Assembly: GCA_964036195.1 (NCBI GenBank)
Contig: OZ038460.1
Span: 11,659,504-11,723,503 of the forward strand
Origin: Sphaerolaimus hirsutus
Taxonomy: Eukaryota > Nematoda > Chromadorea > Monhysterida > Sphaerolaimidae
Length of the DNA stretch: 64,000 bases
Direction: 5' to 3'
In this document: piece by piece, positions 50,130-60,499 of the stretch
Numbering within the stretch: position 1 is the first letter of the stretch
Layout: the number at the start of each line of letters is the position of its first letter
Position numbers and translations under genes: made by a program
The notes under the pieces: model-generated
The model's database searches: none
What the model saw: the letters and a program-made list of their open reading frames with translations, nothing else
Told to the model about the DNA's origin: nothing

Positions 50130-50372
50130 TATACCCATTATTGGTTGTTATTTTTAGCTTGTTCACTCCTTTTCCCCCTTCTATGCCTTGAAAAACCCTA
50201 TGTAAAATATTAACTAAAAATACGTTTTCTGTACTTTCAGGTTCTTTCAAAAGTATATGTAAAAGCGGGTACAGGTAATTTTTCAGAGGAAACGTGAACG
50301 TATTTACTCAGTACTCGAGCAAACGTATTTTTCGAGTAAACGTAAATATGTTTTAACAACTATGATACGCAC

Positions 50373-50620
50373 ACGGGTAGGCGAGTTGCTGTGCGTGGGG
50401 TGATGCACCACGCACTCGGTGCTGCGGCGGTGGTGGTGCCTGCCGTCGCCGGCGCTCTGCCACGACAACATGTTCGGCCTGCCCGCGTTCGGCGTGCCCG
50501 GCAGCGACCACCGAGCGCCCGATCTCGCCCCGCCCGGCGTCAGTCCTGACATGCTAGCGCCCGATATGCTGGCGGTGACGGCCATGATTCGCTGTAGCGC
50601 ACTGAACTGGTGGCACTGCG
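50373..50620 (-). pseudogene. Disrupted minus-strand exon, upstream part
   Basis: The minus strand is open through a Ser/Gly/His-rich stretch (IMAVTASISGASMSGLTPGG, later NMLSWQSAGDGRHHH and HSNSPTRVRI). At its end the hAT-like duplication ATACGCAC begins; across the insertion the frame continues as RIDGPAAEHVENK at 31900-31783. The upstream border is uncertain: CACCAG and TTCAG near 50610-50620 are acceptor candidates. A plus-strand frame is also open here, but codon phase at the far side favours minus. Host gene of unknown family, split by 18.5 kb of nested insertions. Confidence 0.5.
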
Positions 50621-50947
50621 CTGATGCACTCGCCGCTGAGAGCGCGATCCGCACCGACTGCTCAAACAGCCAGCGTTACGCTGCAGTGCGCCGCCGCGAA
50701 ATAATTCAACGGCGGCTAGTGGCGACTGCGGTTTCTGCAGTGGCGCGTCCGACCATGCGATCGGGCGGCGCGCTTGATTGCGAGCGCTATTCTTTCCGCC
50801 CCGCATACGCCAACGCAGGTAACGGCCGGACCAGCGGCGCTTGGCACTGCGTATATATACGGGCGTGTCAATTGAATTGAAGCCGGGATGGGCACGCGGC
50901 ATAACAGGTTCAACTCGGCGGCCGGCCGCCGCGCCGCGTATCGCAGC
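50621..50947. promoter_or_regulatory. GC-rich island with TATA-like box
   Basis: CpG-rich sequence with TATATATAC at about 50851-50859 followed by GGGCGTGTCAATTGAATTG, which could be a plus-strand core promoter. The GC-rich block continues past the next element (51759-51900), so it was split by that insertion. Plus- and minus-strand open frames here show no motifs. Confidence 0.3.
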
Positions 50948-51758
50948 TAGTGATGGAAAAGGCACCGGGAAAAATGGCACCGCGCCGCACCGGCACCGGT
51001 GCCATCCTGAAAAAATAGCACGGCACCCTGGGGCACCGGCCGGTTGCCGGTGCTAGCACCGAAAGGCACCGCACCGGGTGGAAAGTTCCGAAGGATTTAT
51101 CGGGTATTTTCTTAGACGCCGCACCTTCGGAAGTGCATCTTTCCATGAATTCTCTATCGATTTTGATGTTTGAGCATTCAAATGGATCAGAATGGTGTGG
51201 CGATCACTTTATGAAGCAATTATTATGATTACAAATGGTAGCTCAAATATTTAATCTGCTTCAATACACATACGGGTAGTCACTATTGTCTACTGTCTGG
51301 GGTGAATATTGTACAGGAAATGTACTGACAACAAATTACGAACAAAATGACAAAACAAATGTAATATTTATGATTGAAGAAAACACAATCATATATTCCC
51401 TTTTCAGAAAGGGTATGGCACATTTCAAAGTAAATTTGATTAGACGTTTTTTCTAAAAATGACTAAAAACGGTTGAATCTAGAATATTGATCTTAATGAA
51501 TAAGCGAAATTTTACACCCTATTACCACTTCGCCGGTGCCTTTCCCGGTGCTTTTTACTTTGGCCCTGGTGCTAGCACCTTTGGCACTGGCTGAAAAATG
51601 GCACCGCACCGCACCAGCACCGGTGCTATTCTGGGAAAAATGGCACCGGCACCGTCCGGGCACCCCTGAAAAATGGCACCGCACCGCACCAGCACCGGTG
51701 CTGGTGCCTTTGCTGCCCAGCACCGGGGCACCGGTGCCCCGGTGCCCTTCCATCACTA
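50948..51758. mobile_element. hAT-like non-autonomous element with GGCACC/GGTGCC hexamers
   Basis: Tips TAGTGATGGAAAAGGCACC and GGTGCCCTTCCATCACTA are flanked by a perfect 8-bp duplication ATCGCAGC (50940-50947, 51759-51766). Next to each tip are arrays of GGCACC, GCACCG and GGTGCC hexamers interspersed with GAAAAATG. The middle is AT-rich. Same tip as the element at 7788-8892, but the hexamer differs by one base step (GGCGCC there, GGCACC here). Open frames in it are translations of the arrays. Confidence 0.85.
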
Positions 51759-52109
51759 ATCGCAGCTCTATGGACGGCCGTGCGGCGCGGCCCGCGCGGT
51801 AAAATCGAAAACGATTGGACTTGCGGCCGCAGCTGGCCGCTGTGCACACCTTGCCGCGCGCGCAGCGCCATTTGGCATGCGCCCGCTGGAAGCAGCGGCA
51901 TTATTTTGTAGCTCCTTCATGCAGCGTGTTTCGATACGCAAAAATGAAAACATATCTGTACATGTACATATGTAAATCCTCGTATGTACACATGCAGGCC
52001 GCATGATACCCGCAGTCACACTGGGCTGCATTGTTCGCAATCACCCGGGCCCCGAGCAGAAGCGACTGTGGGCGGCTACGCGTGACGTTTTCAATTTCCA
52101 ATTCGCAAT
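51759..52109. other. GC-rich flank then AT-rich spacer
   Basis: 51759-51900 continues the GC-rich island of 50621-50947; the rest has TACATGTACATATG-like strings. Short open frames on both strands, none recognisable. Confidence 0.4.
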
Positions 52110-52285
52110 CCAGGGGCCTGGTGGCAATCCCAAGCCCTGTAAAGTGTAAAGTAAAGTGTCAAATGTAAAGTCAAATGCAAAGTAAACTGTCAATTGTCAT
52201 GCAAAGTTCAGTAATAAAATCTTTTCTTTTTTGTTTTGATTGACACTTTACTTTACTTTACTTTACACTTTACAGGGCTTGGGAC
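52110..52285. repeat. Hairpin element, GTAAAGTG arms
   Basis: CCCAAGCCCTGTAAAGTG near the left pairs with CACTTTACAGGGCTTGGG near the right. Arms are made of repeated GTAAAGTGTCAAAT-like units around an AT-rich loop. Non-coding. Confidence 0.75.
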
Positions 52286-52495
52286 TGCCCCCAGTTCCGC
52301 AAGTGGAAAAGTTAAGAGTTTAAACTTAACAAAGTTGAGTAAAATGACAAATGACAAGTTATGAGAAAACGACAAATGATTTTACTCAACTCTTAACTTT
52401 TAACTTTACTCTTAACTTATCATTTATCATTTTACTCAACTCTTAACCCTTCACTCTTAACTTTTCCACTTGCGGAACCGGCACCAGGGCCTACT
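52286..52495. repeat. Hairpin element, GTTAAGAG arms, GTTCCGCAA cap
   Basis: CCAGTTCCGCAAGTGGAAAA at the left pairs with TTTTCCACTTGCGGAACCGG at the right. Arms are repeats of AAGTTAAGAGT and its inverse, with AAATGACAAATGA units. The GTTCCGCAA cap is shared with 1965-2170. It directly abuts the previous hairpin. Confidence 0.75.
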
Positions 52496-53107
52496 TTTCC
52501 TCCGTTCCACGTAGTGGGGGTGTTATTTGTATTTATGTGGGTATATAACGAATGAACATTTAGATTCAAGCGTGTTAGCTTATCGTCTTAAAAAATGTAG
52601 AAAAATGAAACAACAACGGAACAAATCACCTAGGTAAATTTTTAACAATCCATTTTCGTTGACATCGGCTGTCGTTCTGAATAAAATGTAATTTATTTGC
52701 GTGTGCTAAAATAAACGTAAATAGGTGTGCCACCTTCATGGCAGAATCCATGAGGCCGTTTCTGTGACACTTATTTACTTTGTAAATAAATACTTCCTCG
52801 ACTGATGTGCTGGAATTCAACTAGCCCGGCACTATTTGTCGGGTAGCTTGACAAATTTTATTAAAATCATACGATGCACGATAAATACATAGTGATTCTG
52901 TTTGACAGTGAAATTGATAAATTTCTATGAGTGTATTGCTGTGTCCGAGAAACCTGTCTGGTTTAAAAAAATATTCTTTCTTAAAAATGATTTTTTTTAT
53001 CAACTGAATGTTGTTGACGAATACTCGGAAAGTGAATGTCGAACATTACTCCAACATAAATACCTACATACCGTATAGGTATACCTATTTTAGGTACCTT
53101 TTTACCC
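52496..53107. other. No recognisable feature
   Basis: AT-rich sequence. Open frames on the minus strand (52626-53003) are short and unremarkable. Nothing supportable. Confidence 0.5.
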
Positions 53108-53528
53108 ACCGTATTTACTCGAATAATTCCCCCCCCCACTTGAATAATTCCCCCCTGCTAGACAAGTGAGGAAAAAATAATTCCCCCACTTGAATAATCC
53201 CCCCCCCCCCACAATGATGGAGAATAAATATTGCACATTTATATAAAAACAATCAATCAAATCAAAGCGAGCAAAATAGCAGTGCCTCGTTTGATTCATC
53301 AAATACAAATGCAGCACATTCGGTGTGTAAGGATGCAAAGGAATGTGCACTATGAATGGAAATTGGACGTACATGTGTATGTTGTGTGACGGAAACATAC
53401 TTGAAAATTTTGAGGAAATAATAATTCCCCCACTTGAATAATCCCCCCCCCCCCCTTGAATAGTTCCCCCCTCAAAAATGTCTGACGAAAAAATCATTCC
53501 CCGGGGGAATTATTCGAGTAAATACGGT
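53108..53528. repeat. CCGTAT-tipped MITE, TTACTCGAATAA variant
   Basis: Left tip ACCGTATTTACTCGAATAA and inverse right tip, with C-run units AATTCCCCCACTTGAATAAT near both ends. The interior differs from the copies at 9153 and 54412. The minus-strand frame 53102-53497 is a translation of the repeat. Confidence 0.75.
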
Positions 53529-53940
53529 ATATTGTTATCGAGCATCTTGATGCAACGCAAGAATGTCTACATGGGCGTAATTGTATGCGAATTAATGTGC
53601 AACTGCACAACGGCAACGCTGAATACATATTCATGAAAAACATGCGGGTGCGCCGCTGCACCCTCGCCCAAAGAAAGCTGTGCCCGTTTGTTAGGTCACA
53701 CGGCACGCAAATTGTCAATGTCAATGAAATGTTGCAGTCAGTCAATATAAATGTACCAAGCCCCCAAAAGTGAAATTTATCAAAAGATGTCGTGATATTT
53801 TTGAAGAACCGGTGTACATTCTCCATTCGCATTGTCCCCATGGACTATTGTACTGGTCAACAAAAATGAATTCAGACTTTTATGAAACCGGGTCATGCAA
53901 AAGTGCTGAACTATCACTTTTGTAACTCCATCGTTCAAAC
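53529..53940. other. Upstream region of the collagen gene
   Basis: No clear TATA box or exon. Open frames exist on both strands (53585-53773 plus, 53494-53841 minus) without motifs. Presumably holds the collagen promoter or outron. Confidence 0.35.
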
Positions 53941-53950
53941 AATTTTACAG
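53941..53950 (+). promoter_or_regulatory. Splice or trans-splice acceptor before collagen ATG
   Basis: AATTTTACAG matches the nematode acceptor consensus and ends 10 bases before the ATG at 53961. In nematodes this position is typical for spliced-leader addition; a cis-spliced 5' exon is the alternative. Confidence 0.6.
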
Positions 53951-53960
53951 ACTCGAAAAA

Positions 53961-56900
53961 ATGGCTAAACAAGATGGAACACTGGTAGTGATCTATGCAA
54001 CAGCTTCGCTGGCTGGCGCGGCATTAATTTTATGTGCTGCATCGATTTTCGCCATTACTTCCAAGGTTTTCATAGAGAATGATTGTTTTACAGATGTACC
54101 GGGAATCTTTGAATAAATCCTCCGCGGAGGGTCTTTTCACTTTTTGACGTGATATTCAGAGGAAACGGATATCTATTCATCAGAATCTACCAAAATATAC
54201 TACCAAATTTTTGTAGAAAATGGGTACCTAGAACGTTTTCTCTAAAATCTTTTTCAAATGGGTCTGTATAAAGGCAGACAAAAATAAAAGAAAAAGGGGT
54301 TCATTCGAGGATTTGCGCAACTATTAGGTTGTCAACGAAGTAACATTAATTTTTTGCGATCACACATACGCAAAAAATTAAGGTTACTTAGTTGACAACC
54401 TAATACTTAAATACCGTATTACCTCGAAATACCCCCATGGGGGTTTATTATTTCGCCAGCAAAATTTGAGGGGGGGTTAATTCGAGGGGGGGTTTATTCG
54501 AGGGGGGTCTTATTATTTCGCCAGAAAATTTCGTGAATTTCATACTAAAGATCACGCTTTTTCCTACACAACAACGGTAATAAATGTGAGAAAATAGGTT
54601 ATATTGGGGCTATCGATGTACATTTGTACACAAATGAGCGTATAAGTGTAGCTGCGATGCAAATAAGTAGTATTAAATACATCATGTACATTGCATACAT
54701 GATGTACATCATTCCGGAGGGGGGGTATTTCGAGGGAGGGGGTTTATTATTTCCCCAGCCCATTTTGAGGGGGGGTTAATTCGAGGGTGGGTTAATTCAA
54801 GGGGGGGGGATAATTCGAGGTAATACGGTATATTGCCGGTGTACTGCATAATCTGCATCGACATTTCCCCGTGACATCCCTTTCCCACCCACAGGTGAAC
54901 TCGATCAACAAGAACCTGGACACGGGCGCGGAGACGTTCCGCCAGCTGGAGTTGACCGCCTGGAAGGAGATCGGCGACTTGCAGCAGGCGTTTCCGCTCT
55001 ACGCCGCCGCGGTAGCGTCGCGCCGGTGGAAAGCGGCCGCCCGAGCCCGCGTCGCCAGACAGACCGGCAGTGTGTGCCGTAAGTGCGCAGACTTCTTTAT
55101 CGAGTGCCATTTGGTGGCAGTGCCGCACAGCGGAAACCGTAATGTAAAGTGTCAAATGTCATGACAAATGCCAGACAAATGCCAGACAAACTTGTTAAAT
55201 GTCATGCTAAATGTCAAAAGTTTCGCAATAAATTTTTTTATTTTCTTCTTTTGAATAACATTCAGATGACATTTGCCACCGAAGTTGACACTTTACAGGT
55301 TCGGGAATGCCCCTGTTCGGCATTTGATAAGACCAATATTTGTACTGCATTTTCTTAAATAAGTTCCCTGGGGAATTATTTTTGACGGACATCTTTGACG
55401 GGGAGGTATAACTTATAGTTTCTCAAAATCTCAATTTATCGGCCATCAGGTGCATCCTAATTACCGTATTACCTCAAATTATCCCACTTGAATCAACCCC
55501 CTTCGAAATACCCCCATGTCTGAGCGAGAAGAGGAAAAACAGATCCCACTTGAAATACCCCTCGTCTGGAATATTGTATAACATAATGTATGCAATGTAC
55601 ATGATGTATTACATAACCACTAATGTGCACAACAGGCGCTGGCGTGAGGTTGACAGAAACATAGGTAAATCTTATACAGCGAGCAAAAACACACAAATAA
55701 AAGCAAATACCAAATTTAGTATTACCTAATCGTCTCAAATCAACCCTAGGCAGGATTATTCATGCTGTAAATGCTGTCATTGTAGTCTATATTTCACATG
55801 TGTATTGCATTTTAACAGATGTACGATGAGCCATTTCTCACAGAATGCGATGAATACAACAAGTGCCCTGGCGGTCAGCCGGGAGACGATGGATTTCCTG
55901 GAGACGATGGCATTCCCGGTGATGAGGGAGATCCCGGACCGGACGGTCTGCCGGGCAACATGGCCACCAACGAGATAGACCCTCTGAGGAACTGCAGGCT
56001 GTGTCCCCCCGGCCTGCCCGGACCCCCTGGACCGGGCGGTGCATCAGGACCCAGGGTCATTTCACCGGGTTTCTTGACGCATTAAGTTACAATTGATAAT
56101 TAGCTTGAAATCGAAATTCAGGGTTCGTCGGGCAACAAGGGCAGACCGGGCAATCCGGGCAAACCCGGTCCCAAGGGCCCACCGGGTTCAATAGGGCCCC
56201 CAGGGGACTACGGCATCGAGGGTACAACCGGACCCCCCGGACGGGCCGGCCAGCCCGGTGTACTGGGCAAGCGGGGCGAGCCGGGTATCAAGGGCGAGAA
56301 TGGCTCCGAGGGCCCCCAGGGCAGGTCGGGCAACCCGGGCACACCCGGCAGCCCCGGCAACGATGGCGATAGGGGACGGCCAGGACCGCCGGGAACACCA
56401 GGGGAAGATGGGCAGCCAGGTACAGTCTAGTGGTGGCACAACTAGATATCAAATTTACCAAGTTCTATCTGAATGATGAGACAAAAAATATTCATTTCCC
56501 CCACTGACATACGGTGTTTTACCACGGTACCTTCCACCGAGCAGAGTTGTTAGAATTACTGAACTTTTTTAAAAGTATATGTAAATGTAAGTATTTATCA
56601 CCAGAGTATAGAAAATGTAAAATACTTTTTTTACTCGTACTCATGTGTCAATGTGAGTAAATTTCTTTTTCTCAGGAAAACGTTATAAAGCTACTATTTT
56701 TTACATGTGCGAGGGAGTTTTACACTGGAAGATATAATAGATGTCTTTTTTATGTGATTATTTAGTATTTAAAAAAAAATGATATGATTTCTTCAAAATT
56801 TTCTTTTTTTAGCAACAGAAAATTGTGATTTCAGCTACAAAAATACATTTTCTCTGTACGCGTGTACTTTTAAAATGTACGCGTAAAAGTGAGTACATTA

Positions 56901-58082
56901 CTTTAAAAAAAGTAAATGTAAATGTATATTTGTAAATGTAAACGTACACGCATATTTTTCGAGTAAATGTACGTACAGTACATTATAACAACTGTGCCAC
57001 CGAGTTATCCAATGATTTTATACATTAAAATACGGTAAAATTCCGCCCAAAGCAAGCGGTCATTCCGTGCAGGGAACATCGGCCAATCGGGTCCGGTGGG
57101 CGAAACCGGCGCCGACGGGGGCTACTGCGAGATTTGCCCCGTGGGCGGGGGTGCGTCGGTCGCATCCAACCCCACCGGCGGCGCCGAACCGTTCAACTGG
57201 CAACCCCCGCTGCCGCCGCCCGGCCCCAAGCCGAGCACCAGCGGCGGCGGCGGCTCCGCAGCGGCGGCGGGACAAGAGTATCGCCGCAGAGTCAGGTGTG
57301 TTAGAGGCCACAGTAAAATTGCATAGGAATTGGCTTTGAACACGTTATGCGGCAAGTGGTGTTAAAGACACCGGGAAATATGGCACCGCATCGCACCGGA
57401 ATAGCACCGCGCATCACCACCGGTACTATTCTGTAAAAATCACCAGCAACGGCTGCGCACCTCTGAAAATTCAATAGCACCGCACCAGCACCGGGGCACA
57501 GGTGTCTGAACATCACTACCGGTATTTCCTAAAATCCCCCCCCCCCGATGGTTTATTTTTTCATAGTTGAAATTTTGGAGGGGATATTTCGAGGGGGGGT
57601 TTATTATTTCGCCAGAAATTTCTTGAACTCTCAGTACTAATTTGTTGTGTGTAACGTATGCAGACGCAGAAAAATGCAACGATCACACTCAAAGTATATA
57701 GGCTTATATAAATATTAAAATACCTAGATGATATGGTATACACCCTGTTCTAACATAACAGTCATTGTTTTAACGGGTGTTCTGCATTGCCTGGATAACA
57801 AACCGCAGCTTTTGTGATTTACGTTTTTTACTCAATTTGGGGGGGGGGGTTAATTCAGTGGTAATTTTTGAGGTGGGTATTTCTAGAGGGAGGGTGGGTA
57901 TTTCGAGAAAATACGGTATACAATAAACGTTTCATCACAGCACGCGGCAAAACAACCCGGCGCCTCAAACCAGAAGGACTTCGGGGCGCAGAACCGCCGC
58001 CAGCACCAGCAGCAACAGTCGCGGCAGTTTCGGTTTTCTGGGGCTTCTGCAGCGCGATTTCAACGGCAGGACGGCTGCATAG
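53961..58082 (+). CDS. Nematode cuticle collagen, six exons
   Basis: Exons 53961-54065, 54895-55078, 55844-56055, 56122-56419, 57073-57295 and 57941-58082; the phases agree and the sum is 388 codons. Start MAKQDG, then a membrane segment (about residues 8-32) as in cuticle collagens. A conserved-type N-terminal region ([20 protein letters not shown]) with RxxR sites near RARVAR for subtilisin-like cleavage. A first Cys group, a Gly-X-Y block, an interruption with CRLCP, a main Gly-X-Y block of about 33 triplets, and a DGGYCEICP end knot. Longer than the usual roughly 300 residues because of a Pro/Gly/Ser-rich tail. Exon 6 is open in two frames; I chose the one that fits the phase-2 donor at 57296. 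Secreted structural protein of the cuticle. Four of the five introns are large and contain repeats. Confidence 0.85.
54412..54830. repeat. CCGTAT-tipped MITE in collagen intron 1
   Basis: TACCGTATTACCTCGAAATA tip and its inverse, G-run units and the CATGTACATTGCATACATGA palindrome, closely related to 9153-9562. Lies about 65 bases upstream of exon 2, so the insertion nearly reaches the splice acceptor. Confidence 0.8.
55141..55300. repeat. Hairpin element in collagen intron 2
   Basis: GTAAAGTGTCAAATGTCATG on the left pairs loosely with ATGACATTTGCC and GACACTTTAC on the right, around an AT-rich loop. Related in unit sequence to 52110-52285. Confidence 0.6.
55462..55740. repeat. Partial CCGTAT-tipped repeat in intron 2
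   Basis: Begins TACCGTATTACCTCAAATTA and has the CATGTACATGATG-like internal block, but I see no matching right tip, so it appears truncated or diverged. Confidence 0.55.
56542..56996. mobile_element. hAT-like element in collagen intron 4
   Basis: Tips CAGAGTTGTTAGAAT and ATTATAACAACTGTG, flanked by a perfect 8-bp duplication CCACCGAG (56534-56541, 56997-57004). Subterminal GTAAATGTAA and AAAGTATA blocks tie it to the family at 2251 and 31901. 455 bp, non-coding. Confidence 0.85.
57350..57516. repeat. Degenerate GGCACC hexamer element in intron 5
   Basis: GACACCGGGAAATATGGCAC near the left and CAGGTGTCTGAACATCACTA at the right recall the tips and hexamers of 50948-51758. No 8-bp duplication was recognised, so it is an older copy. 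Confidence 0.55.
57517..57918. repeat. CCGTAT-tipped MITE in intron 5
   Basis: Left tip TACCGGTATTTCCT (one extra G), right GGGTATTTCGAGAAAATACG then GTA. C-run near the left and G-runs near both ends. It ends about 22 bases before exon 6. Confidence 0.65.
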
Positions 58083-58224
58083 AGACAGGACTCATTAGAA
58101 CGGATTGGAGTTAAATGAAAAACATTTTCTATACATTGTAAATATTTAAAAACAGTGATACGCAAGTATAAAAAAAAAAAATATTACCCGATCTAAATAT
58201 TGTATTTTACAGGTGTTATGTATG

Positions 58225-58612
58225 TACCGTTTTACCTCGAATTAACCCCCCCTCAAAATGGGCTGGGGAAATAATAACCCCCCCCCCCTCGAAATACCCC
58301 TCCTTGGGAATGATGTACGTCATGAACATAATAAATACGTCATGTACGCAATGTACATGATGTATATTACTGTTAATTTGCATTGCAGCTACACACAGAG
58401 TAGTTTGTGTAGCTATCAACGTCTTTATGTCCAAATATATCCTGTTGGGACACATTTATTATCTATTTTGGGTAGGCAAATGCCTACTATTTACTACGAT
58501 CGTTACGAAAATTTCTGACGAAATAATAAAAAAAACCCTCGAATAAACCCCCCCTCAAATTTTGCTGGCGAAATAATAAACCCCCATGGAGGTATTTCGA
58601 GGTAATACGGTA
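58225..58612. repeat. CCGTAT-tipped MITE after the collagen gene
   Basis: TACCGTTTTACCTCGAATTA and GAGGTAATACGGTA tips. The interior is the inverse of 9153-9562, including the CATGTACGCAATGTACATGA block. About 388 bp. Confidence 0.78.
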
Positions 58613-59048
58613 TATCAAGCTTTTGACTGAGGAAATCCACCAGGAAACCAATGAAACAACCACAATTTTTGCATTATACTTGGCAATGCATTCACACACA
58701 AAAATGGCAAAATATAGTTACGACGGCACACCTTACAATGAAATCTACCGTATCCCATCGGAAAAAAAGAACAGATATAATTGTTTCTCTCGTCATATCA
58801 CATTGCTCTAACTTTTGGTTAATTTGGTCACTCATATGGTATCATTCCTTGTATAGCGTTGTCCGTCCAGTACCAGTAAATATACCTAGTGAACAATTAC
58901 AAGTTTGGCAGTGCAATCAATGCGGTCAGGGATGATGCACACCCAGTTAATGGCATATTTACCGTTTCACAATATTCCAATCCTGTAGAGCCAAACACAG
59001 TCAGGATGTAACATCTAAGATCATTCCTGCTCATATGTTTGGAGTCCG
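58613..59048. other. No recognisable feature
   Basis: Mixed AT-rich sequence with short open frames (58623-58935) that show no family signature. Nothing supportable. Confidence 0.45.
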
Positions 59049-59200
59049 TTGTTAAAGGTACCGGGAAAATCGCACGTCTCCCATTGTATGGAAAGTGCAA
59101 AAATTCTACTTTACGTTTTCTGTACTCAGGGGGCGAGTAAAATAAAATACTTTCGGTTTACGTATACTTTGGAAAGAGTCCAATACTTTTAACAGTTCAG
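59049..59200. repeat. Remnant of a GTTGTTA-tipped hAT-like element
   Basis: TTGTTAAAGGTACCGGG at the left and ATACTTTTAACAG at the right resemble the ends of the family at 56542; the inner part contains GTAAAATAAAATACTTT. Small and degraded, no duplication seen. Confidence 0.45.
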
Positions 59201-59683
59201 TCGGGAGTGGTTATGAGTTATGATTATGTTTTTTTGATTATGTGATAGGCAGCAGATAATATTTAGCATCGGCGTCTGACAATTCATTTCAGATAATAAT
59301 GAGAGTAAAATAAAAGCAGTATAAGAATAAATATCCATAATTTATGTGTATACATTTTCACAACTGTCGACTGGGCAAAACATTTTACTTCCTACCATGC
59401 GTCGATTTTTGTGAAAATATACCGAAATAGCAAAGTGAAAACAAACATTTGATCACAATAAATAAAGTAACAGCCTAGCCTGATAATGCTTTGAAGGAAG
59501 GCACAATGAGACATGAACACAAAACTTTGAGGAACAGCATAAATTAATGCTTGAAGAATCTTTGGGTAAAATCACACCGGTGCAAAATCACACGCCGACA
59601 CCAGCCACAATTGGCTCATGATAATAACTCTACAAATCTAAATGTCTACACAACTACAAATATCAAACATCCCAAAACATTAA
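59201..59683. other. No recognisable feature
   Basis: AT-rich spacer without repeat ends or credible coding frame. Confidence 0.5.
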
Positions 59684-60165
59684 TACCGTATCACCTCCAA
59701 TTGTAGGCATACCTACAATAAAACGTTAATACTCTCTAATAAAATGTGCAATTTTGGCCTTTTGAACGTGACGAAAAAATAATAGGCCTATTTATCTCCC
59801 ATAGAAGGTATACCACTAATAGAAGGCATATCTACAATAAAAGGCATAGCAGGGTGTGTACAAAAACGCGTAAAATTGTAAAAACTGTGGTCGAAGATGG
59901 CGAACAGCGATGAAACTGGTGAAGAGCACCACAACTCTGTGTCAACTTGTACAGCCTGGTTCACCATCGTGTCACATTCCAGTTTGATAAAAGTAATTGC
60001 GGTTGTCAGTTGGATGGATGTTTACAAAATCCAGCGAAAACTATAAGGGGCACGCTCTAATAAAAGGTATCCTCTGCCTCTAGTTGTAGGTACAGAAAGA
60101 AAAGTAATGAAATCAATTGTAGGTATATTTACCCACCTACATACAATTGGAGGTGATATACAGTA
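59684..60165. repeat. CCGTAT-tipped MITE, AATAGAAGGCAT variant
   Basis: TACCGTATCACCTCCAATTG and its inverse (CAATTGGAGGTGATATACAG) bound units such as CTAATAGAAGGCATA and AATTGTAGGTA. About 480 bp, no C/G runs, so a third type of interior under the same tip. Confidence 0.7.
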
Positions 60166-60224
60166 AGCGTGATTAACGTGGTACATTTCCTACAACATTA
60201 TTTCTGTGACTTGAAAAATACGAT

Positions 60225-60416
60225 CAATTGTGCACACTAGTTTTCACACGAAATTTCGAAAACTCACAAATCAGCTTTGAACACATTTGAGTTTTCTACA
60301 ATGAGGTGGCCGTCAACTAAACTGACGGAGATTAAAAATGACTCATTGTGGGCAACTCGAACACGTTCAAAGTTATGAGTTTTCGAAATTTCGTGTGATA
60401 ACTAGTGTGCGCAGGG
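60225..60416. repeat. Hairpin with TTTCGAAAACTCA arms
   Basis: CACACTAGTTTTCACACGAA then ATTTCGAAAACTCA on the left pairs with TGAGTTTTCGAAATTTCGTG on the right. Ends in GCGCAGGGCC. Non-coding. Confidence 0.7.
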
Positions 60417-60499
60417 CCATTAAGGCTGTTTTATCAAAATGTAGTCCAAGCATCCCACACAACGCGTAGCTAGTGACAAATTATTTACCCTCGAATACT

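Larger units (their letters stand above)
31901..50364. mobile_element. hAT-like element interrupted by retrotransposon copy 2
   Basis: Two halves, 31901-32197 and 50130-50364, of one element of about 530 bp. Left tip CAGAGTCGTTAAAAG and right tip CTTTTAAC-type (GTTTTAACAACTATG) are inverted. The flanking 8-mers ATGCGCAC (31893-31900) and ATACGCAC (50365-50372) match at 7 of 8 positions. The halves align with 4150-4470 of the related element near the window start. Retrotransposon copy 2 sits inside with a TATA duplication. Confidence 0.75.

Noticed and set aside
50419-50880. Plus-strand ORF overlapping the disrupted minus-strand exon
   Set aside because: On the far side of the insertion the minus frame has the purine-rich first codon positions of real coding sequence and the more protein-like composition; the plus frame looks like its antisense shadow.
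51536-51802. Plus- and minus-strand ORFs with repeated WHRTAPAPV-like words
   Set aside because: They translate the GGCACC/GGTGCC arrays of the element at 50948-51758.
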